From: JBAXTE01 sp964653595
GTDB taxonomy: Bacteria; Bacteroidota; Bacteroidia; Bacteroidales; WCHB1-69
NCBI GenBank assembly: GCA_964653595.1
Contig: CAZZHH010000010.1
Coordinates: 1-64,000 of the forward strand
Length of the DNA: 64,000 nucleotides
Reading direction: 5' to 3'
The translations under genes were made by a program, and so were the position numbers. Under the pieces are notes generated by a model. It saw nothing but the letters and a program-made list of their open reading frames with translations. It had not been told where the DNA came from and did no database searches. Of the stretch, positions 41,481 through 50,939 are shown in pieces. Each line of letters starts with the position of its first letter. Within the stretch, counting starts at the first letter, position 1.

Positions 41481-42146
41481 ATCAATGGTAAAAAGTTTTC
41501 CAATATTATCAAACTTATTATGGTAATCTCTCATGGATTGTTTTATAATTTCAAAAGCTTCCTCTGCACCGTAGATATGTGTAATTTCAGTGTTTTTTGC
41601 AAATCCAGGCATATCTTTATAGGTTAAAAAGTAATGTTTTAAACGTTGAATAACCAATTCTGGACAATCAGAAACATCTTTAAAATGGCCATAAACAACA
41701 TCGTTGTCAAGAACAGCAATAATTTTGTCATCAGCTTGATTTCCATCAATCATCCTGAATCCACCAATAGGTCGAGCAGTAACCAAAAGATCACCATGTG
41801 CAATATCTTTCTCTGTTAACACGCAAATATCAATAGGGTCGCCATCCCCTAAAATATCTTGTCTGCCTGTTTTCTGGCAACAAAATTCACCAATTAGCGT
41901 GCCGCAGTATGTTTGTGGGATAAACCCATATAGCGCAGGAATTACATTAGAATACTTTTGAGGTCGATCTATTTTCAGATACCCACTCTCTTTATCAACT
42001 TCAAACTTTACAGTGTCCGTAGGCACTACTTCAATAAAAGCGGTTACTGTTTCTGGTGCATTTTTGCCAATATCAATGCCATGCCATGGGTGAGATTTAT
42101 ACCTTAAACCCATTAATCTTCCAATTGGATCAGAGAATTTATCCAT
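41478..42146 (-). CDS. ppa: inorganic pyrophosphatase (family I)
   Basis: Hydrolyses pyrophosphate to phosphate and so drives biosynthetic reactions. 222 aa with the family I signature DGDPIDICVL (about residues 101-110), the Lys/Glu-rich strand FIEVVPTDTVKFEVDKESG and Tyr/Lys active-site residues in YGFIPQTYCG and YGHFKDVSDCPE. Metal-binding Asp residues are intact. It is slightly longer than the E. coli enzyme (176 aa), with a longer N terminus as usual in this phylum. A -7 box lies 18 bp upstream. Confidence 0.95.
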   Translation of the reverse strand: MDKFSDPIGRLMGLRYKSHPWHGIDIGKNAPETVTAFIEVVPTDTVKFEVDKESGYLKIDRPQKYSNVIPALYGFIPQTYCGTLIGEFCCQKTGRQDILGDGDPIDICVLTEKDIAHGDLLVTARPIGGFRMIDGNQADDKIIAVLDNDVVYGHFKDVSDCPELVIQRLKHYFLTYKDMPGFAKNTEITHIYGAEEAFEIIKQSMRDYHNKFDNIGKLFTID

Positions 42147-42163
42147 ACTTTTTCGTTTTTTTG

Positions 42164-42171
42164 CAAAGATA
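42164..42171 (-). promoter_or_regulatory. -7 box TATCTTTG of ppa
   Basis: Minus-strand match to TAnnTTTG, 18 bp before the start. Confidence 0.55.
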
Positions 42172-42235
42172 GCATAGTTTTTTTTGTACTGAAAGAAAGT
42201 GTTTTGTATTTTAACAATAAGATAAAAATATCGTG

Positions 42236-42256
42236 GTAAAATAGTAACTTTGCAAA
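42236..42256 (+). promoter_or_regulatory. -7 region of tyrS, identical to that of the glycosyltransferase gene
   Basis: TAACTTTG at 42245-42252 within a 21-bp block identical to 13540-13560. No TTG at the usual spacing was found here. Confidence 0.65.
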
Positions 42257-42268
42257 AAAAAGAATTTT

Positions 42269-43558
42269 ATGAATTTTGTAGAAGAATTAAAGTGGCGGGG
42301 AATGTTGCACGATGCCATGCCTGGAACAGAAGAGTTATTAATGAAAGAGAGATCATCTGCTTACGTAGGTATAGACCCGACGGCCGACTCATTGCATATT
42401 GGTCACCTAGTAGGGATTATGATGTTAAAGCACTTCCAAAAAGCTGGACACAAACCAATTGTTTTAATAGGTGGTGCAACTGGGATGATTGGCGACCCTT
42501 CTGGAAAATCTGAAGAGCGAAATTTATTAGATGAATCGACTTTACGACACAATCAAGAAGCATTAAAAAAACAAATTTCCAGATTTTTAAATTTCGATGA
42601 AACTATAGAAAATCCTGCCATCATGGTAAATAATTATGATTGGATGAAAGATTTTTCGTTTCTTGACTTTATTCGAGATATTGGCAAACATATTACAGTA
42701 AACTATATGATGTCTAAAGACTCTGTAAAAAAGAGATTAACAGGGGAAGCTCGAGATGGAATGTCGTTTACAGAGTTCACGTATCAGTTAGTTCAGGGGT
42801 ATGACTTTTTACATTTGTATCAACACTACAACTGCAAACTTCAAATGGGAGGATCGGATCAGTGGGGCAACATCACTACCGGAACCGAGCTAGTGAGACG
42901 AAAAGTTTCGGGAGAAGCATATGCTATTACTTGCCCATTAATAACCAAAGCAGATGGTGGAAAATTTGGAAAGACAGAAAGTGGTAACATCTGGCTAGAT
43001 TCATCTAGAACATCTCCCTATGCTTTTTATCAATTTTGGCTGAACTGCTCCGATGAGGATTCTAAAAAATACATCCGAATCTTTACTTTGCTAGACGAAA
43101 AAGAGATCATAGAACTAGAGAAAAATCATGAAGAAGCTCCTCATTTGAGAATTTTGCAAAAAAAACTAGCCGAGGAACTCACCTTAGTAGTGCATGGCAA
43201 AGAAGAGCTTGAAGCATCCATTGAAGCGTCTCAAATATTGTTTGGAAAAGGAACAGCCGAATCCTTATCCAAATTAAAAGAAGACACCTTACTCTCCATT
43301 TTTGAAGGAGTTCCACGATGTAATATTTCAAAAGAAGAACTCACTCCTGGATATCCTATCGTAGAATTGTTAGCGCAAAAAACAAATATTTTCTCCTCCA
43401 ACGGAGAAGCACGAAGGATGTTAAAAGAGAATGGAGTTTCGATAAACAAAGAAAAGGTAAACGAAGCATATGTTGTTACTACAGACTCGTTAATAAAAGA
43501 GACTTATATTTTAGTACAAAAAGGGAAGAAGAACTACTATTTGGTAGTTGCAAAGTGA
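42269..43558 (+). CDS. tyrS: tyrosine-tRNA ligase
   Basis: Charges tRNA-Tyr. 429 aa, class I. The HIGH motif is in [12 protein letters not shown] (about residue 40), the tyrosine pocket in [25 protein letters not shown], and the KMSKS-equivalent reads KFGKT (about 232), the usual KFGKS/T form. An S4-like RNA-binding domain closes the protein (about 360-425, with [17 protein letters not shown]). The start at 42269 lies 17 bp after its -7 box. A 42250-42513 frame on the same strand is a shadow. Confidence 0.97.
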   Translation: MNFVEELKWRGMLHDAMPGTEELLMKERSSAYVGIDPTADSLHIGHLVGIMMLKHFQKAGHKPIVLIGGATGMIGDPSGKSEERNLLDESTLRHNQEALKKQISRFLNFDETIENPAIMVNNYDWMKDFSFLDFIRDIGKHITVNYMMSKDSVKKRLTGEARDGMSFTEFTYQLVQGYDFLHLYQHYNCKLQMGGSDQWGNITTGTELVRRKVSGEAYAITCPLITKADGGKFGKTESGNIWLDSSRTSPYAFYQFWLNCSDEDSKKYIRIFTLLDEKEIIELEKNHEEAPHLRILQKKLAEELTLVVHGKEELEASIEASQILFGKGTAESLSKLKEDTLLSIFEGVPRCNISKEELTPGYPIVELLAQKTNIFSSNGEARRMLKENGVSINKEKVNEAYVVTTDSLIKETYILVQKGKKNYYLVVAK

Positions 43559-43718
43559 TAACATACCCTATACATTTTCTAAATGAATTATGAAAAGGTG
43601 TTCTGATTGAAGTTTTAGTATAATCTCCGTTTCGTATCCTGATGTGGTTAATAAAATATTTTTCTTTGGCACAGTATTAGATTAAACGCTCCCTCATAAA
43701 CATAAAAATAAAAATATT

Positions 43719-44510
43719 ATGAAACGCATATCCCTTATATTCACTGTCCTATTAATTGGAATAACCTTTGGGTATTCACAGGGGACAAAGGTTAACAACT
43801 TTGCTTTTAAACGCGGTGAAAAAATGGTATTTAGAGTATATTATGATTCCTTTTTAACAGGAAAGGTCACAGCAGGAGAGGCGACTTTAGAAGTAACCCC
43901 AGATCAAAAAGTGGTTGGTGGAAAAACTACATATCACGTAATAGGAACCGGACATTCGAAAGGCGCGTTTAATCTTTTTTTCAAGGTAATTGACCGTTTT
44001 GAGTCCTATTTTGATGAAGACAGCTTTTCTCCGCTGGTTTTTGTCCGCAGAACAAGAGAGGGAGGTTATAAAAAAGATGATGATGTTACTTTTGTGAGAA
44101 ACAAAAAAATTGCCATTAGCAGAAACAAAACTACCCCTATTTCCGATGATGTTCATGATTTTTTATCTGCTTACTATTGGGCTCGAAACTTAGATGTAAC
44201 CAAATATAAATTTGGAGAAAATGCATTTTTTTCCTTTTTCCTCGACGATACCACGTACGCATCAAAAATTCAATTTGTCAAAAAAGAGAATGTGAAAATT
44301 GGATTGGGAAAATTCAAAACTATAAAAATAATGCCGGGGGTAGCTAAAGGAACCGTTTTCAACGATGAATATCCGATTGAAGTTTGGGTTTCGGACGACA
44401 ACAACAGAATTCCAATTCTAGCTCAATCCAAAATTATAGTGGGCAAGGTAAAGATGGAATTGGTAAGTTACACTGGATTAGCAAATCCGTTGACGTCAAA
44501 AATAGAGTGA
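43719..44510 (+). CDS. DUF3108 domain exported protein
   Basis: A 263-aa protein with a signal peptide (residues 1-20, ending GYSQ). The DUF3108 domain covers most of the mature protein: FKRGEKMVFRVYYDSFLTGKVTAG, the GTGHSKGAFNLFFKVIDRFESYFDE segment and the closing VWVSDDNNRIPILAQSKIIVGKVKMEL strands. Such proteins are periplasmic or outer-membrane associated, with a lipocalin-like or beta-rich fold; the ligand is unknown. It has no strict promoter match in the 160 bp upstream and faces mreD on the other strand. Confidence 0.88.
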   Translation: MKRISLIFTVLLIGITFGYSQGTKVNNFAFKRGEKMVFRVYYDSFLTGKVTAGEATLEVTPDQKVVGGKTTYHVIGTGHSKGAFNLFFKVIDRFESYFDEDSFSPLVFVRRTREGGYKKDDDVTFVRNKKIAISRNKTTPISDDVHDFLSAYYWARNLDVTKYKFGENAFFSFFLDDTTYASKIQFVKKENVKIGLGKFKTIKIMPGVAKGTVFNDEYPIEVWVSDDNNRIPILAQSKIIVGKVKMELVSYTGLANPLTSKIE

Positions 44511-44531
44511 TCGAAAATGCTGTATTTCCTT

Positions 44532-45047
44532 TTATCTTTTTTTAGGTCGATATTCAATATATTGACCTAAAATTATGATGGTAGTTGACACCAAAGCACT
44601 TAAAAAAACTCTTCCCAAGGTGATTCCAAAATCATGAAAAGAAAATTTTTCCAACAAGAAATAATAGAGGTGGTGGATGAGTGTAAACAACAATGTATAA
44701 CCCAGAAACCAGCTAAATCCCATATCTTTAAGAGAGGGTGTTGTATTAGAGTCAAACTCTCGTTGAGAGGATAAAAGCCGTATAAGATAAGGTCTAACAA
44801 ATGAGGCTAGTGTTGCTGAAGCAGCGTGTAGCCCAATTACTCCACCCGAAAAGAGGTCTATTATTAGTCCTAAAGAAAACCCAATTATGAGAAGCCAAAT
44901 TCGATCGATTTGAAAGGGCAACAGTAAAATGATGAGCAAATATATAAAGGGATTAATATATCCACTTAAGTTTACATTGTTTAATACCATTACTTGAATA
45001 AATATTAAGATTATAAATCGTAAACTATTTTTTAGATTATTGCTCAT
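44532..45047 (-). CDS. mreD: rod shape-determining protein MreD
   Basis: A 171-aa inner-membrane protein with about five transmembrane segments, part of the MreBCD elongasome that positions lateral wall synthesis. The segments LIILLLPFQIDRIWLLIIGF and GLIIDLFSGGVIGLHAASA are typical. Its ATG overlaps the mreC stop (ATGA), so it is coupled to mreC. In many Bacteroidota the genes for PBP2 (mrdA) and RodA come next; here the cluster ends at a convergent DUF3108 gene. Confidence 0.9.
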   Translation of the reverse strand: MSNNLKNSLRFIILIFIQVMVLNNVNLSGYINPFIYLLIILLLPFQIDRIWLLIIGFSLGLIIDLFSGGVIGLHAASATLASFVRPYLIRLLSSQREFDSNTTPSLKDMGFSWFLGYTLLFTLIHHLYYFLLEKFSFHDFGITLGRVFLSALVSTTIIILGQYIEYRPKKR

Positions 45048-45871
45048 ATTTTAAATCGAGATTTTAAGGTGTCTAATTCCGATTTATACTGGTTTTTAAT
45101 GATATAGACATGATCAACTCGATTAAAATCATTAAAAAGTTTTACGGTTATGTTATAAAAATTATCGTTTTTATTAGGCTTAACGATAGTAACTGTGCCA
45201 ATTTTTATACCCTCAGGAAAAATGGTAGAGTAACCTGAAGTAACTACTGTATCCCCAAAACGAACATTTAAATGGCAAGGAATATCTATTAACTTTACGT
45301 ATCTGTAGTCCATCCCATCCCACAACACAGTACCAATGAAACCTGTTCTGGTAATTTTTGCATTTACTCTAGTTTCTTGGTGAAGCAATGAAATAACAGA
45401 GCAGAAATTTGGAGATACATCTTTTACGATACCAATAATTCCAGATGGAGATACAACCGCCATCTCTTTCTCAACACCCATTTTAGAACCTTTATCGAGT
45501 ATTAGATAATTATTTTGTCTGGTAACGCTATTACTTATTACTTTAGCCGTTGAGTAGGTGTATTGATGTCGATACAAAGAATCGTTATAGGAATATTCCG
45601 CTTTGTCGGTGACTATGTATGCATTTTTGTTCTCCGATAGCAGCTTTGCATTTTGGGAAGATAGTGCTTCGTTGTTATACCTCAAATAAAAATATTTTTC
45701 TACGCCATTATAAAGAGATAAAAAAGAGCCACTTACATTATTGGAAGAGGTTATAATAGCTGTTCGTTGAAAAATGGAATTATCTACAATCAACCAGATA
45801 GAGATAAACTGCAATATCCCAAAAAGGAAAAAATAGTTATTTCTCCAAATAAAATTGATTAGATTTTGCAT
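45044..45871 (-). CDS. mreC: rod shape-determining protein MreC
   Basis: A 275-aa bitopic membrane protein: a short cytoplasmic start, one transmembrane helix (about residues 12-30), a coiled-coil stretch (about 60-85, LSSQNAKLLSENKNAYIV) and the periplasmic two-barrel MreC domain. That domain shows NNYLILDKGSKMGVEKEMAVVS, GIIGIVKDVSPNFCSVISLLH and TVVTSGYSTIFPEGIKIGTV. It links MreB to cell-wall enzymes. A -7 box with TTG at 22 bp lies upstream, so mreC-mreD can be transcribed apart from mreB. Confidence 0.93.
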   Translation of the reverse strand: MQNLINFIWRNNYFFLFGILQFISIWLIVDNSIFQRTAIITSSNNVSGSFLSLYNGVEKYFYLRYNNEALSSQNAKLLSENKNAYIVTDKAEYSYNDSLYRHQYTYSTAKVISNSVTRQNNYLILDKGSKMGVEKEMAVVSPSGIIGIVKDVSPNFCSVISLLHQETRVNAKITRTGFIGTVLWDGMDYRYVKLIDIPCHLNVRFGDTVVTSGYSTIFPEGIKIGTVTIVKPNKNDNFYNITVKLFNDFNRVDHVYIIKNQYKSELDTLKSRFKI

Positions 45872-45891
45872 TGACCTGTTGTTGTTTTTGC

Positions 45892-45924
45892 AAAAGTACT
45901 ATTTTTTTAGGTAATTTTTCACAA
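45892..45924 (-). promoter_or_regulatory. promoter TTG-N22-TACTTTTG of mreC
   Basis: Minus strand: -7 at 45892-45899, TTG at 45922-45924. Confidence 0.6.
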
Positions 45925-46012
45925 TTATTCCATCTCTAATAAAAATTGATTTGTAGATTTAACTAACAGATAAAAAAATGGATTCAGTCAAACGGTATTT
46001 AACAATTGAAGA

Positions 46013-46654
46013 TTAATTTAGAGTAGTTTTTAATTTGTTTTTACAAATATCACACAATGATTTTTGTTCTTTATCTACTGCCTTAATCGTTCCTTCAGCA
46101 TCGCGCATGATACAAAATGGCCTAGGACAATGGGGCAGTCCGAAGTTATGACCTAACTCATGGATTACTACTTTTGAAAATCTTTCCTGAAAATGAGCCT
46201 TTGATTTACAATTTTTATTCAGTCGAAAAGTAGAAATAACACAACTTTTACCAGGCAAAAAACCTAGCCCAAACACTCCCCAGTCGTAATGATTTCCGTT
46301 TGTGCAAGAGATATCTTGATGGGTAATTCCTACAATGTAGTTTATATTTGCAGGTTGAACCTCTAGTAAATAATCTAACAATTTATCTGCTCTATATCTA
46401 TTTCTTGGTTTATAATACGTTTTTCGAGGCATTTCTGCACCTTTAAGAACTACAACAGAACAACGCCAAAAAGTTTCGATTTCTTTCACTAGGGTTTGTA
46501 ACAAAGCATTTTCTATTTCTCCCAAAGGATAGAGACCTACCACTATGTTTGTTTTTTGTTTTATGATAGAAGGTCCTTCCATTTTAAAGGTGGAAGAAAG
46601 AAAAAGAAGAATTGTGATCAACAAAAGGAAGAGTCTTACATATTTATACTTCAT
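46013..46654 (-). CDS. amzA: archaemetzincin-type metalloprotease with N-terminal export signal
   Basis: A 213-aa zinc protease. Residues 165-204 fit the archaemetzincin signature exactly: HELGHNFGLPHC (165-176), Cys181 four residues on, Met183, then 17 residues to Cys201 and Cys204 (HExxHxxGxxHC, x4 C, xM, x17 CxxC). Residues 5-21 are a hydrophobic segment (VRLFLLLITILLFLS), so it is probably exported or membrane-anchored, whereas many archaemetzincins are soluble. The gene lies between mreB and mreC on the same strand, with its own -7 box. A cell-wall or envelope role is only suggested by position; the natural substrate of this family is unknown. Confidence 0.88.
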   Translation of the reverse strand: MKYKYVRLFLLLITILLFLSSTFKMEGPSIIKQKTNIVVGLYPLGEIENALLQTLVKEIETFWRCSVVVLKGAEMPRKTYYKPRNRYRADKLLDYLLEVQPANINYIVGITHQDISCTNGNHYDWGVFGLGFLPGKSCVISTFRLNKNCKSKAHFQERFSKVVIHELGHNFGLPHCPRPFCIMRDAEGTIKAVDKEQKSLCDICKNKLKTTLN

Positions 46655-46679
46655 AAGCTACCCGAATATGTTTTGATTA

Positions 46680-46687
46680 CAAATATA
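46680..46687 (-). promoter_or_regulatory. -7 box TATATTTG of the archaemetzincin gene
   Basis: Minus-strand match 25 bp before the ATG; it separates this gene from mreB transcription. Confidence 0.55.
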
Positions 46688-46755
46688 TTAAAAAAAACAA
46701 ACGAATCTATTCAGAACTGTTTAAACGAAAATGTGAAATTGAAGAGCTATTACAT

Positions 46756-46790
46756 AAAAAAGGCCAGCGAAGTGGCCAGCCTTTTTTTTT
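46756..46790. terminator. terminator after mreB
   Basis: GGCCA-GCGAAG-TGGCC with A-rich left and ten-T right flank; an alternative AAGGC/GCCTT pairing is possible. It ends the mreB transcript on the minus strand and separates it from the archaemetzincin gene. Confidence 0.75.
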
Positions 46791-46803
46791 AATAACAATT
46801 TTT

Positions 46804-47826
46804 CTATTTGATTAAGAAGGGATATTTGTTAAAATTTTTCAGAGCGATAGCAGTACCTCTAGCTACTGCTTTTAGTGGATCGTCTGAAATATGAACTTGA
46901 AGTTTGGTTCGTTGAGCAATTCTTTTATCTAGACCTCTCAGCATAGCACCACCGCCAGTAAGATAAATACCTGTGCGTAAGATATCTGCTGACAGCTCAG
47001 GGGGAGTATTTTCTAGGGCATTAAGAACAGCCATTTCGATTTTCTGAACAGATTTATCGATAGCTTCGGCGATTTCTGAATAGTTAATCATTACTTCTTT
47101 TGGAATACCGGTAAGCAAATCTCTACCGTGAACAGCAACATCTTCTGGTGGATTTTCGAGAACTCGAAGCGCTGATCCGACTTCAATTTTCACTTTTTCA
47201 GCCGTACGCTCACCCACGTATATATTGTGTTGTTTGCGCATATACTCTTCGATATCTGCATTAAAGTCGTCGCCAGCCGTACGAATTGATTTATTACTGA
47301 TAATACCACCTAGGGCAATTACTGCAATTTCGCTAGTACCACCACCAATATCGATAATCATATTTCCAGTAGGTTCTAATACGTCAATTCCAATTCCGAT
47401 TGCTGCGGCCATTGGTTCGTGAATAAGTCGCACCTCTTTGGCGCCAGATTGTTCTGCTGAATCTCTTACCGCTCTCTCCTCCACTTCGGTAATACCAGAT
47501 GGGATACAAATCACCATTCTTAATGCGGGTGGAAAAAGTTGTTTGTTAGGGTTCATCATTTTAATCATTTCTCGAAGCATGTGTTCTGCAGCTTGAAAAT
47601 CGGCAATAACACCATCTTTTAAAGGACGAACTGTCTTGATATTTTCGTGCGTTTTTCCATGCATCATTAGGGCGCGTTTCCCAACTGCCATAATTTTTCC
47701 AGACGACCGCTCAATTGCAATTATAGAAGGCTCATCCACAACTACTTTGTCATTGTAATAGATAATTGTATTTGCTGTTCCTAAGTCGATTGCAATATCT
47801 TTAGTAAAAAATGAAAATAATCCCAT
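46804..47826 (-). CDS. mreB: rod shape-determining protein MreB (actin homologue)
   Basis: The bacterial actin that organises rod-shape wall synthesis. 340 aa, complete. Nucleotide-binding motifs: phosphate-1 IAIDLGTANTIIY (about residues 11-23), connect-1 near PGMI-like VICIPSGITEVEERAVRDSAEQSGA, and phosphate-2 IDIGGGTSEIAVIALGG (about 158-174), then TGGGAMLRGLDKRI. The N terminus MGLFSFFTKD is the expected membrane-touching start. A -7 box (47851-47858) is 25 bp upstream, and purH lies further upstream on the same strand with a terminator between. Confidence 0.98.
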   Translation of the reverse strand: MGLFSFFTKDIAIDLGTANTIIYYNDKVVVDEPSIIAIERSSGKIMAVGKRALMMHGKTHENIKTVRPLKDGVIADFQAAEHMLREMIKMMNPNKQLFPPALRMVICIPSGITEVEERAVRDSAEQSGAKEVRLIHEPMAAAIGIGIDVLEPTGNMIIDIGGGTSEIAVIALGGIISNKSIRTAGDDFNADIEEYMRKQHNIYVGERTAEKVKIEVGSALRVLENPPEDVAVHGRDLLTGIPKEVMINYSEIAEAIDKSVQKIEMAVLNALENTPPELSADILRTGIYLTGGGAMLRGLDKRIAQRTKLQVHISDDPLKAVARGTAIALKNFNKYPFLIK

Positions 47827-47850
47827 TTGTTGTATAATTTATAATGTTTG

Positions 47851-47858
47851 CAAAATTA
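47851..47858 (-). promoter_or_regulatory. -7 box TAATTTTG of mreB
   Basis: Minus-strand TAnnTTTG match 25 bp before the ATG. Confidence 0.5.
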
Positions 47859-47963
47859 CGATTAAAAATGTAATCACTTGGCTTATTAAATGTTAATCTT
47901 TTTCGTGTTTTTACGCATTTTTCTTTTTTTTGTTACATTTATATGTAATTTTTATCTGGATAA

Positions 47964-48006
47964 TAAAAAAAAGCGCCATATCTCGATTGATATCAGCACT
48001 TTTTTC
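47964..48006 (-). terminator. terminator of purH
   Basis: AAAAAAG...CTTTTTT ends with an inner ATATC/GATAT stem; on the minus strand it follows purH by about 20 bp. Confidence 0.7.
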
Positions 48007-48026
48007 TAAAAATTGAACAATTTCTA

Positions 48027-49547
48027 TTAGTGTTTAAAATGTCGTAATCCAGTGAACACCATGGATACGTTATTTTTATTGCAATAATCGATAGATTCTT
48101 GATCTTTAACAGAGCCACCCGGTTGAATAACACTGGAGATTCCTGCTTTATAGGCTATTTCAACACAATCTGGAAATGGGAAAAAGGCATCCGAAGCCAT
48201 CACAGCATCTGTAATATCTATTTCAAACCGATTCGCTTTTTCTATTGCCTGGTTTAATGCATCTACACGAGATGTTTGTCCAATACCACAAGAGATCATC
48301 TGTCTATTTTTCACTAAGACAATTGCATTGGAACGAGTATGTTTAACCAAACTTATTGCGTATAATAAATCGTCTATTTGTTCTTTGCTAGGTGCCAGAT
48401 GGGTGACCACTTTAAGGTTTTCTTTTACCTCTTGAATTAGGTCTTTTTCTTGACACAAGACTCCATTTAGCACCGACTTATACTGAAATTTAGAAATGGG
48501 TACTTGTTTGCGTTCCAGAATAATTCTATTTTTTTTGCTTTTCAACAATTCTAGTGCTTCTGGTGCGTAGTTTGGAGCAATTATCACTTCAAAAAAGAGA
48601 TTGTTAATCAAGGATGCTGTTTCCACATCTATTTCTCTATTCGCAGAAATTACTCCCCCAAAGGCTGATATAGGGTCCGCTTCGAGAGCTTTAATCCAAG
48701 ATTCTTTGAGCGTTTTCCCGCTGGCTACGCCACAAGGATTTGTATGTTTAACAATGGCAATTGTAGGTTCTGCAAATTCGTCGGTAATATTCATTGCCGA
48801 TTCCATATCGACGAGGTTGTTATACGAAATTTCTTTCCCGTGTAGCTGTGAAAAATTGGCCTCTAAGTCGCCATAAAAAGTCCCTTTTTGATGAGGGTTT
48901 TCTCCATATCGGAGAATTTTGCCTTTGCTATGGTTTAATTTTAGGGCATCTATTTGCGCTTTTTGGTTGAAATAGTTAAAAATAGCAGAGTCGTAATGCG
49001 AAGAGACATTAAAAGCCTGAGCTGCAAAATAATATCTATCGGCAAGAGTGGTAGAACCATAATTATCTTGTAAAATGGATTGAAGTTTTTGGTATTCATT
49101 TGCCGAGGCAATACAAACCACATCTTGAAAATTTTTTGCGGCAGCTCTAATCAGTGAAATCCCTCCGATATCAATTTTTTCGATAATTTCACTTTCGTCA
49201 TTGGTTTGTTTAAGAGTTTCTTCAAAAGGATACAGGTCTACAATTACTAAATCGATTTCAGAAATTTGAAAATCTACCATGTGTTTGATATCTTCTTTGT
49301 GATTTCTACGACTTAAAATTCCGCCAAAGATTTTTGGGTGAAGTGTTTTTACTCTCCCACCCAGAATAGAGGGATAACCCGTGACACTTTCGACGCTTTT
49401 TGCTGGAATACCTAGCTTTTCGATAAACTCTAAAGTGCCACCAGTAGAGATTATTTGAACATTATTTTGATGTAAAAGTTTTACCAATGGTTCTAAACCA
49501 TCTTTGTAATAAACGGAGATAAGTGCGCTTTTGATTTTTTTTAACAT
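48027..49547 (-). CDS. purH: bifunctional AICAR formyltransferase / IMP cyclohydrolase
   Basis: Last two steps of purine synthesis: AICAR formylation with 10-formyl-tetrahydrofolate and ring closure to IMP. 506 aa. N-terminal cyclohydrolase (MGS-like) domain with ALISVYYKDGL, STGGTLEFIEKLGI and GGRVKTLHPKIFGGIL (about residues 67-82). C-terminal formyltransferase domain with RYGENPHQKGTFYGD, IVKHTNPCGVASG (Lys-His) and ASDAFFPFPDCVE. Own -7 box at 49623-49630. It stands at the head of the mre cluster, a conserved neighbourhood in the phylum. Confidence 0.97.
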   Translation of the reverse strand: MLKKIKSALISVYYKDGLEPLVKLLHQNNVQIISTGGTLEFIEKLGIPAKSVESVTGYPSILGGRVKTLHPKIFGGILSRRNHKEDIKHMVDFQISEIDLVIVDLYPFEETLKQTNDESEIIEKIDIGGISLIRAAAKNFQDVVCIASANEYQKLQSILQDNYGSTTLADRYYFAAQAFNVSSHYDSAIFNYFNQKAQIDALKLNHSKGKILRYGENPHQKGTFYGDLEANFSQLHGKEISYNNLVDMESAMNITDEFAEPTIAIVKHTNPCGVASGKTLKESWIKALEADPISAFGGVISANREIDVETASLINNLFFEVIIAPNYAPEALELLKSKKNRIILERKQVPISKFQYKSVLNGVLCQEKDLIQEVKENLKVVTHLAPSKEQIDDLLYAISLVKHTRSNAIVLVKNRQMISCGIGQTSRVDALNQAIEKANRFEIDITDAVMASDAFFPFPDCVEIAYKAGISSVIQPGGSVKDQESIDYCNKNNVSMVFTGLRHFKH

Positions 49548-49622
49548 GAAAATTGACCTTTATATCGATTAATTAATTGAATGCATTTGATTTTTATCTA
49601 TTTTAGCCACTCTATTTTAGTG

Positions 49623-49630
49623 CAAATTTA
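49623..49630 (-). promoter_or_regulatory. -7 box TAAATTTG of purH
   Basis: Minus-strand TAnnTTTG match 76 bp upstream of purH, between the divergent purH and permease genes. Confidence 0.5.
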
Positions 49631-49665
49631 GGAAAAATCGCAAAACAGAATAAAAAAAAAGCATC

Positions 49666-50919
49666 ATGGTTTTTTTAAAATTGATTCGGGAAAGCTATTT
49701 ATTTGCAATACAAGCAATTATAGTAAACAAACTTCGAACTGTATTAACACTATTGGGGATTACCATTGGGATTTTTTCCATTATTTCGGTATTAACAGTA
49801 GTAGACTCTTTAAAAGACAAAATAAATGAAAGCATCTCTTCGTTGGGGAGCAATGTGGTATATGTACAGAAGTGGCCATGGGAGTTTAGCCAAGATTTTG
49901 CTTGGTGGAAATATCTAATGCGACCACAGCCAAAACTTTCAGAATTAGAGGAAATAATGTCAAGATCTCAACTTGCAGAGTATTTTTCCTTTATTATTTC
50001 TACCAGCAAAACGATACAATCTGGAGGAAAATCGTTAAATAATATTGGCATCATTGGAATTTCGCACGATTACGATAAAACATGGTCGTTTACCATCGAC
50101 AATGGCAGGTATTTTACACCGAGCGAATTACGTACTGGAACCAACAATGCAATCATTGGTGCAAGTGTTGCAGAAGAGCTTTTTCCTGGCTCAAACCCAA
50201 TCAATCAATCCATTAAAATATGGGGAGCAAAGCTGAGCGTGATTGGAGTATTCAAAAAAGAGGGAAATAACATGTTTAGCAACAGTTCGGACAATACGGT
50301 AGTACTTCCGGCACTCTTTATGGCCAATTTTGAGGATATAAATAGCAATGGTGATATGTTGAATCCGCTGATAGCCATAAGGCCGCAACCAGGGGTAAGC
50401 AACAAGGATTTAATTGCTGAACTCAGGGGTATAATGAGATCTATCCGAAAAATAAAGCCACATGCTGAAGATAATTTTGCCCTAAACGAATCGGACATGA
50501 TAACCAAAGGGTTTGAGCCTGTGTTTACCGTATTATCGATGGTAGGATGGTTTATAGGAATTTTTTCGTTGCTAGTGGGAGGTTTTGGCATAGCAAACAT
50601 TATGTTTGTCTCGGTAGTAGAACGGACCAATCAAATTGGGATACAAAAATCATTGGGTGCAAAACAGTTTTTTATCCTATCGCAATTTCTTTTTGAAGCA
50701 GTATTTTTGTCTCTAATAGGGGGAATAATTGGACTTATCATTATTTTTCTGTTGTCGGTAATTGCATCTGCTATGTTAGAATTTTCGTTAGTATTATCGA
50801 TCAAAAACCTAACGTTGGGTCTATCCATCTCTTTTGTAATTGGAGTATTAGCAGGAATTATTCCGGCAATAAGTGCTTCTAAGTTAGACCCCGTAGAAGC
50901 TATCCGACAAGGAAATTAA
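49666..50919 (+). CDS. ABC transporter permease (MacB/FtsX type)
   Basis: A 417-aa membrane protein: a first transmembrane helix (about residues 25-48), a large periplasmic MacB-type core domain (50-275), then three transmembrane helices (about 285-310, 340-365 and 375-400) and the FtsX signature GIQKSLGAKQFFILSQFLFEAVFLS ending ISASKLDPVEAIRQG. Type VII ABC proteins use periplasmic mechanical work to drive efflux, lipoprotein release or signalling. No ATPase or membrane-fusion gene is next to it, so its partners are elsewhere. The substrate is unknown. Confidence 0.92.
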   Translation: MVFLKLIRESYLFAIQAIIVNKLRTVLTLLGITIGIFSIISVLTVVDSLKDKINESISSLGSNVVYVQKWPWEFSQDFAWWKYLMRPQPKLSELEEIMSRSQLAEYFSFIISTSKTIQSGGKSLNNIGIIGISHDYDKTWSFTIDNGRYFTPSELRTGTNNAIIGASVAEELFPGSNPINQSIKIWGAKLSVIGVFKKEGNNMFSNSSDNTVVLPALFMANFEDINSNGDMLNPLIAIRPQPGVSNKDLIAELRGIMRSIRKIKPHAEDNFALNESDMITKGFEPVFTVLSMVGWFIGIFSLLVGGFGIANIMFVSVVERTNQIGIQKSLGAKQFFILSQFLFEAVFLSLIGGIIGLIIIFLLSVIASAMLEFSLVLSIKNLTLGLSISFVIGVLAGIIPAISASKLDPVEAIRQGN

Positions 50920-50939
50920 AACCAAAATCAAAATTGGGA

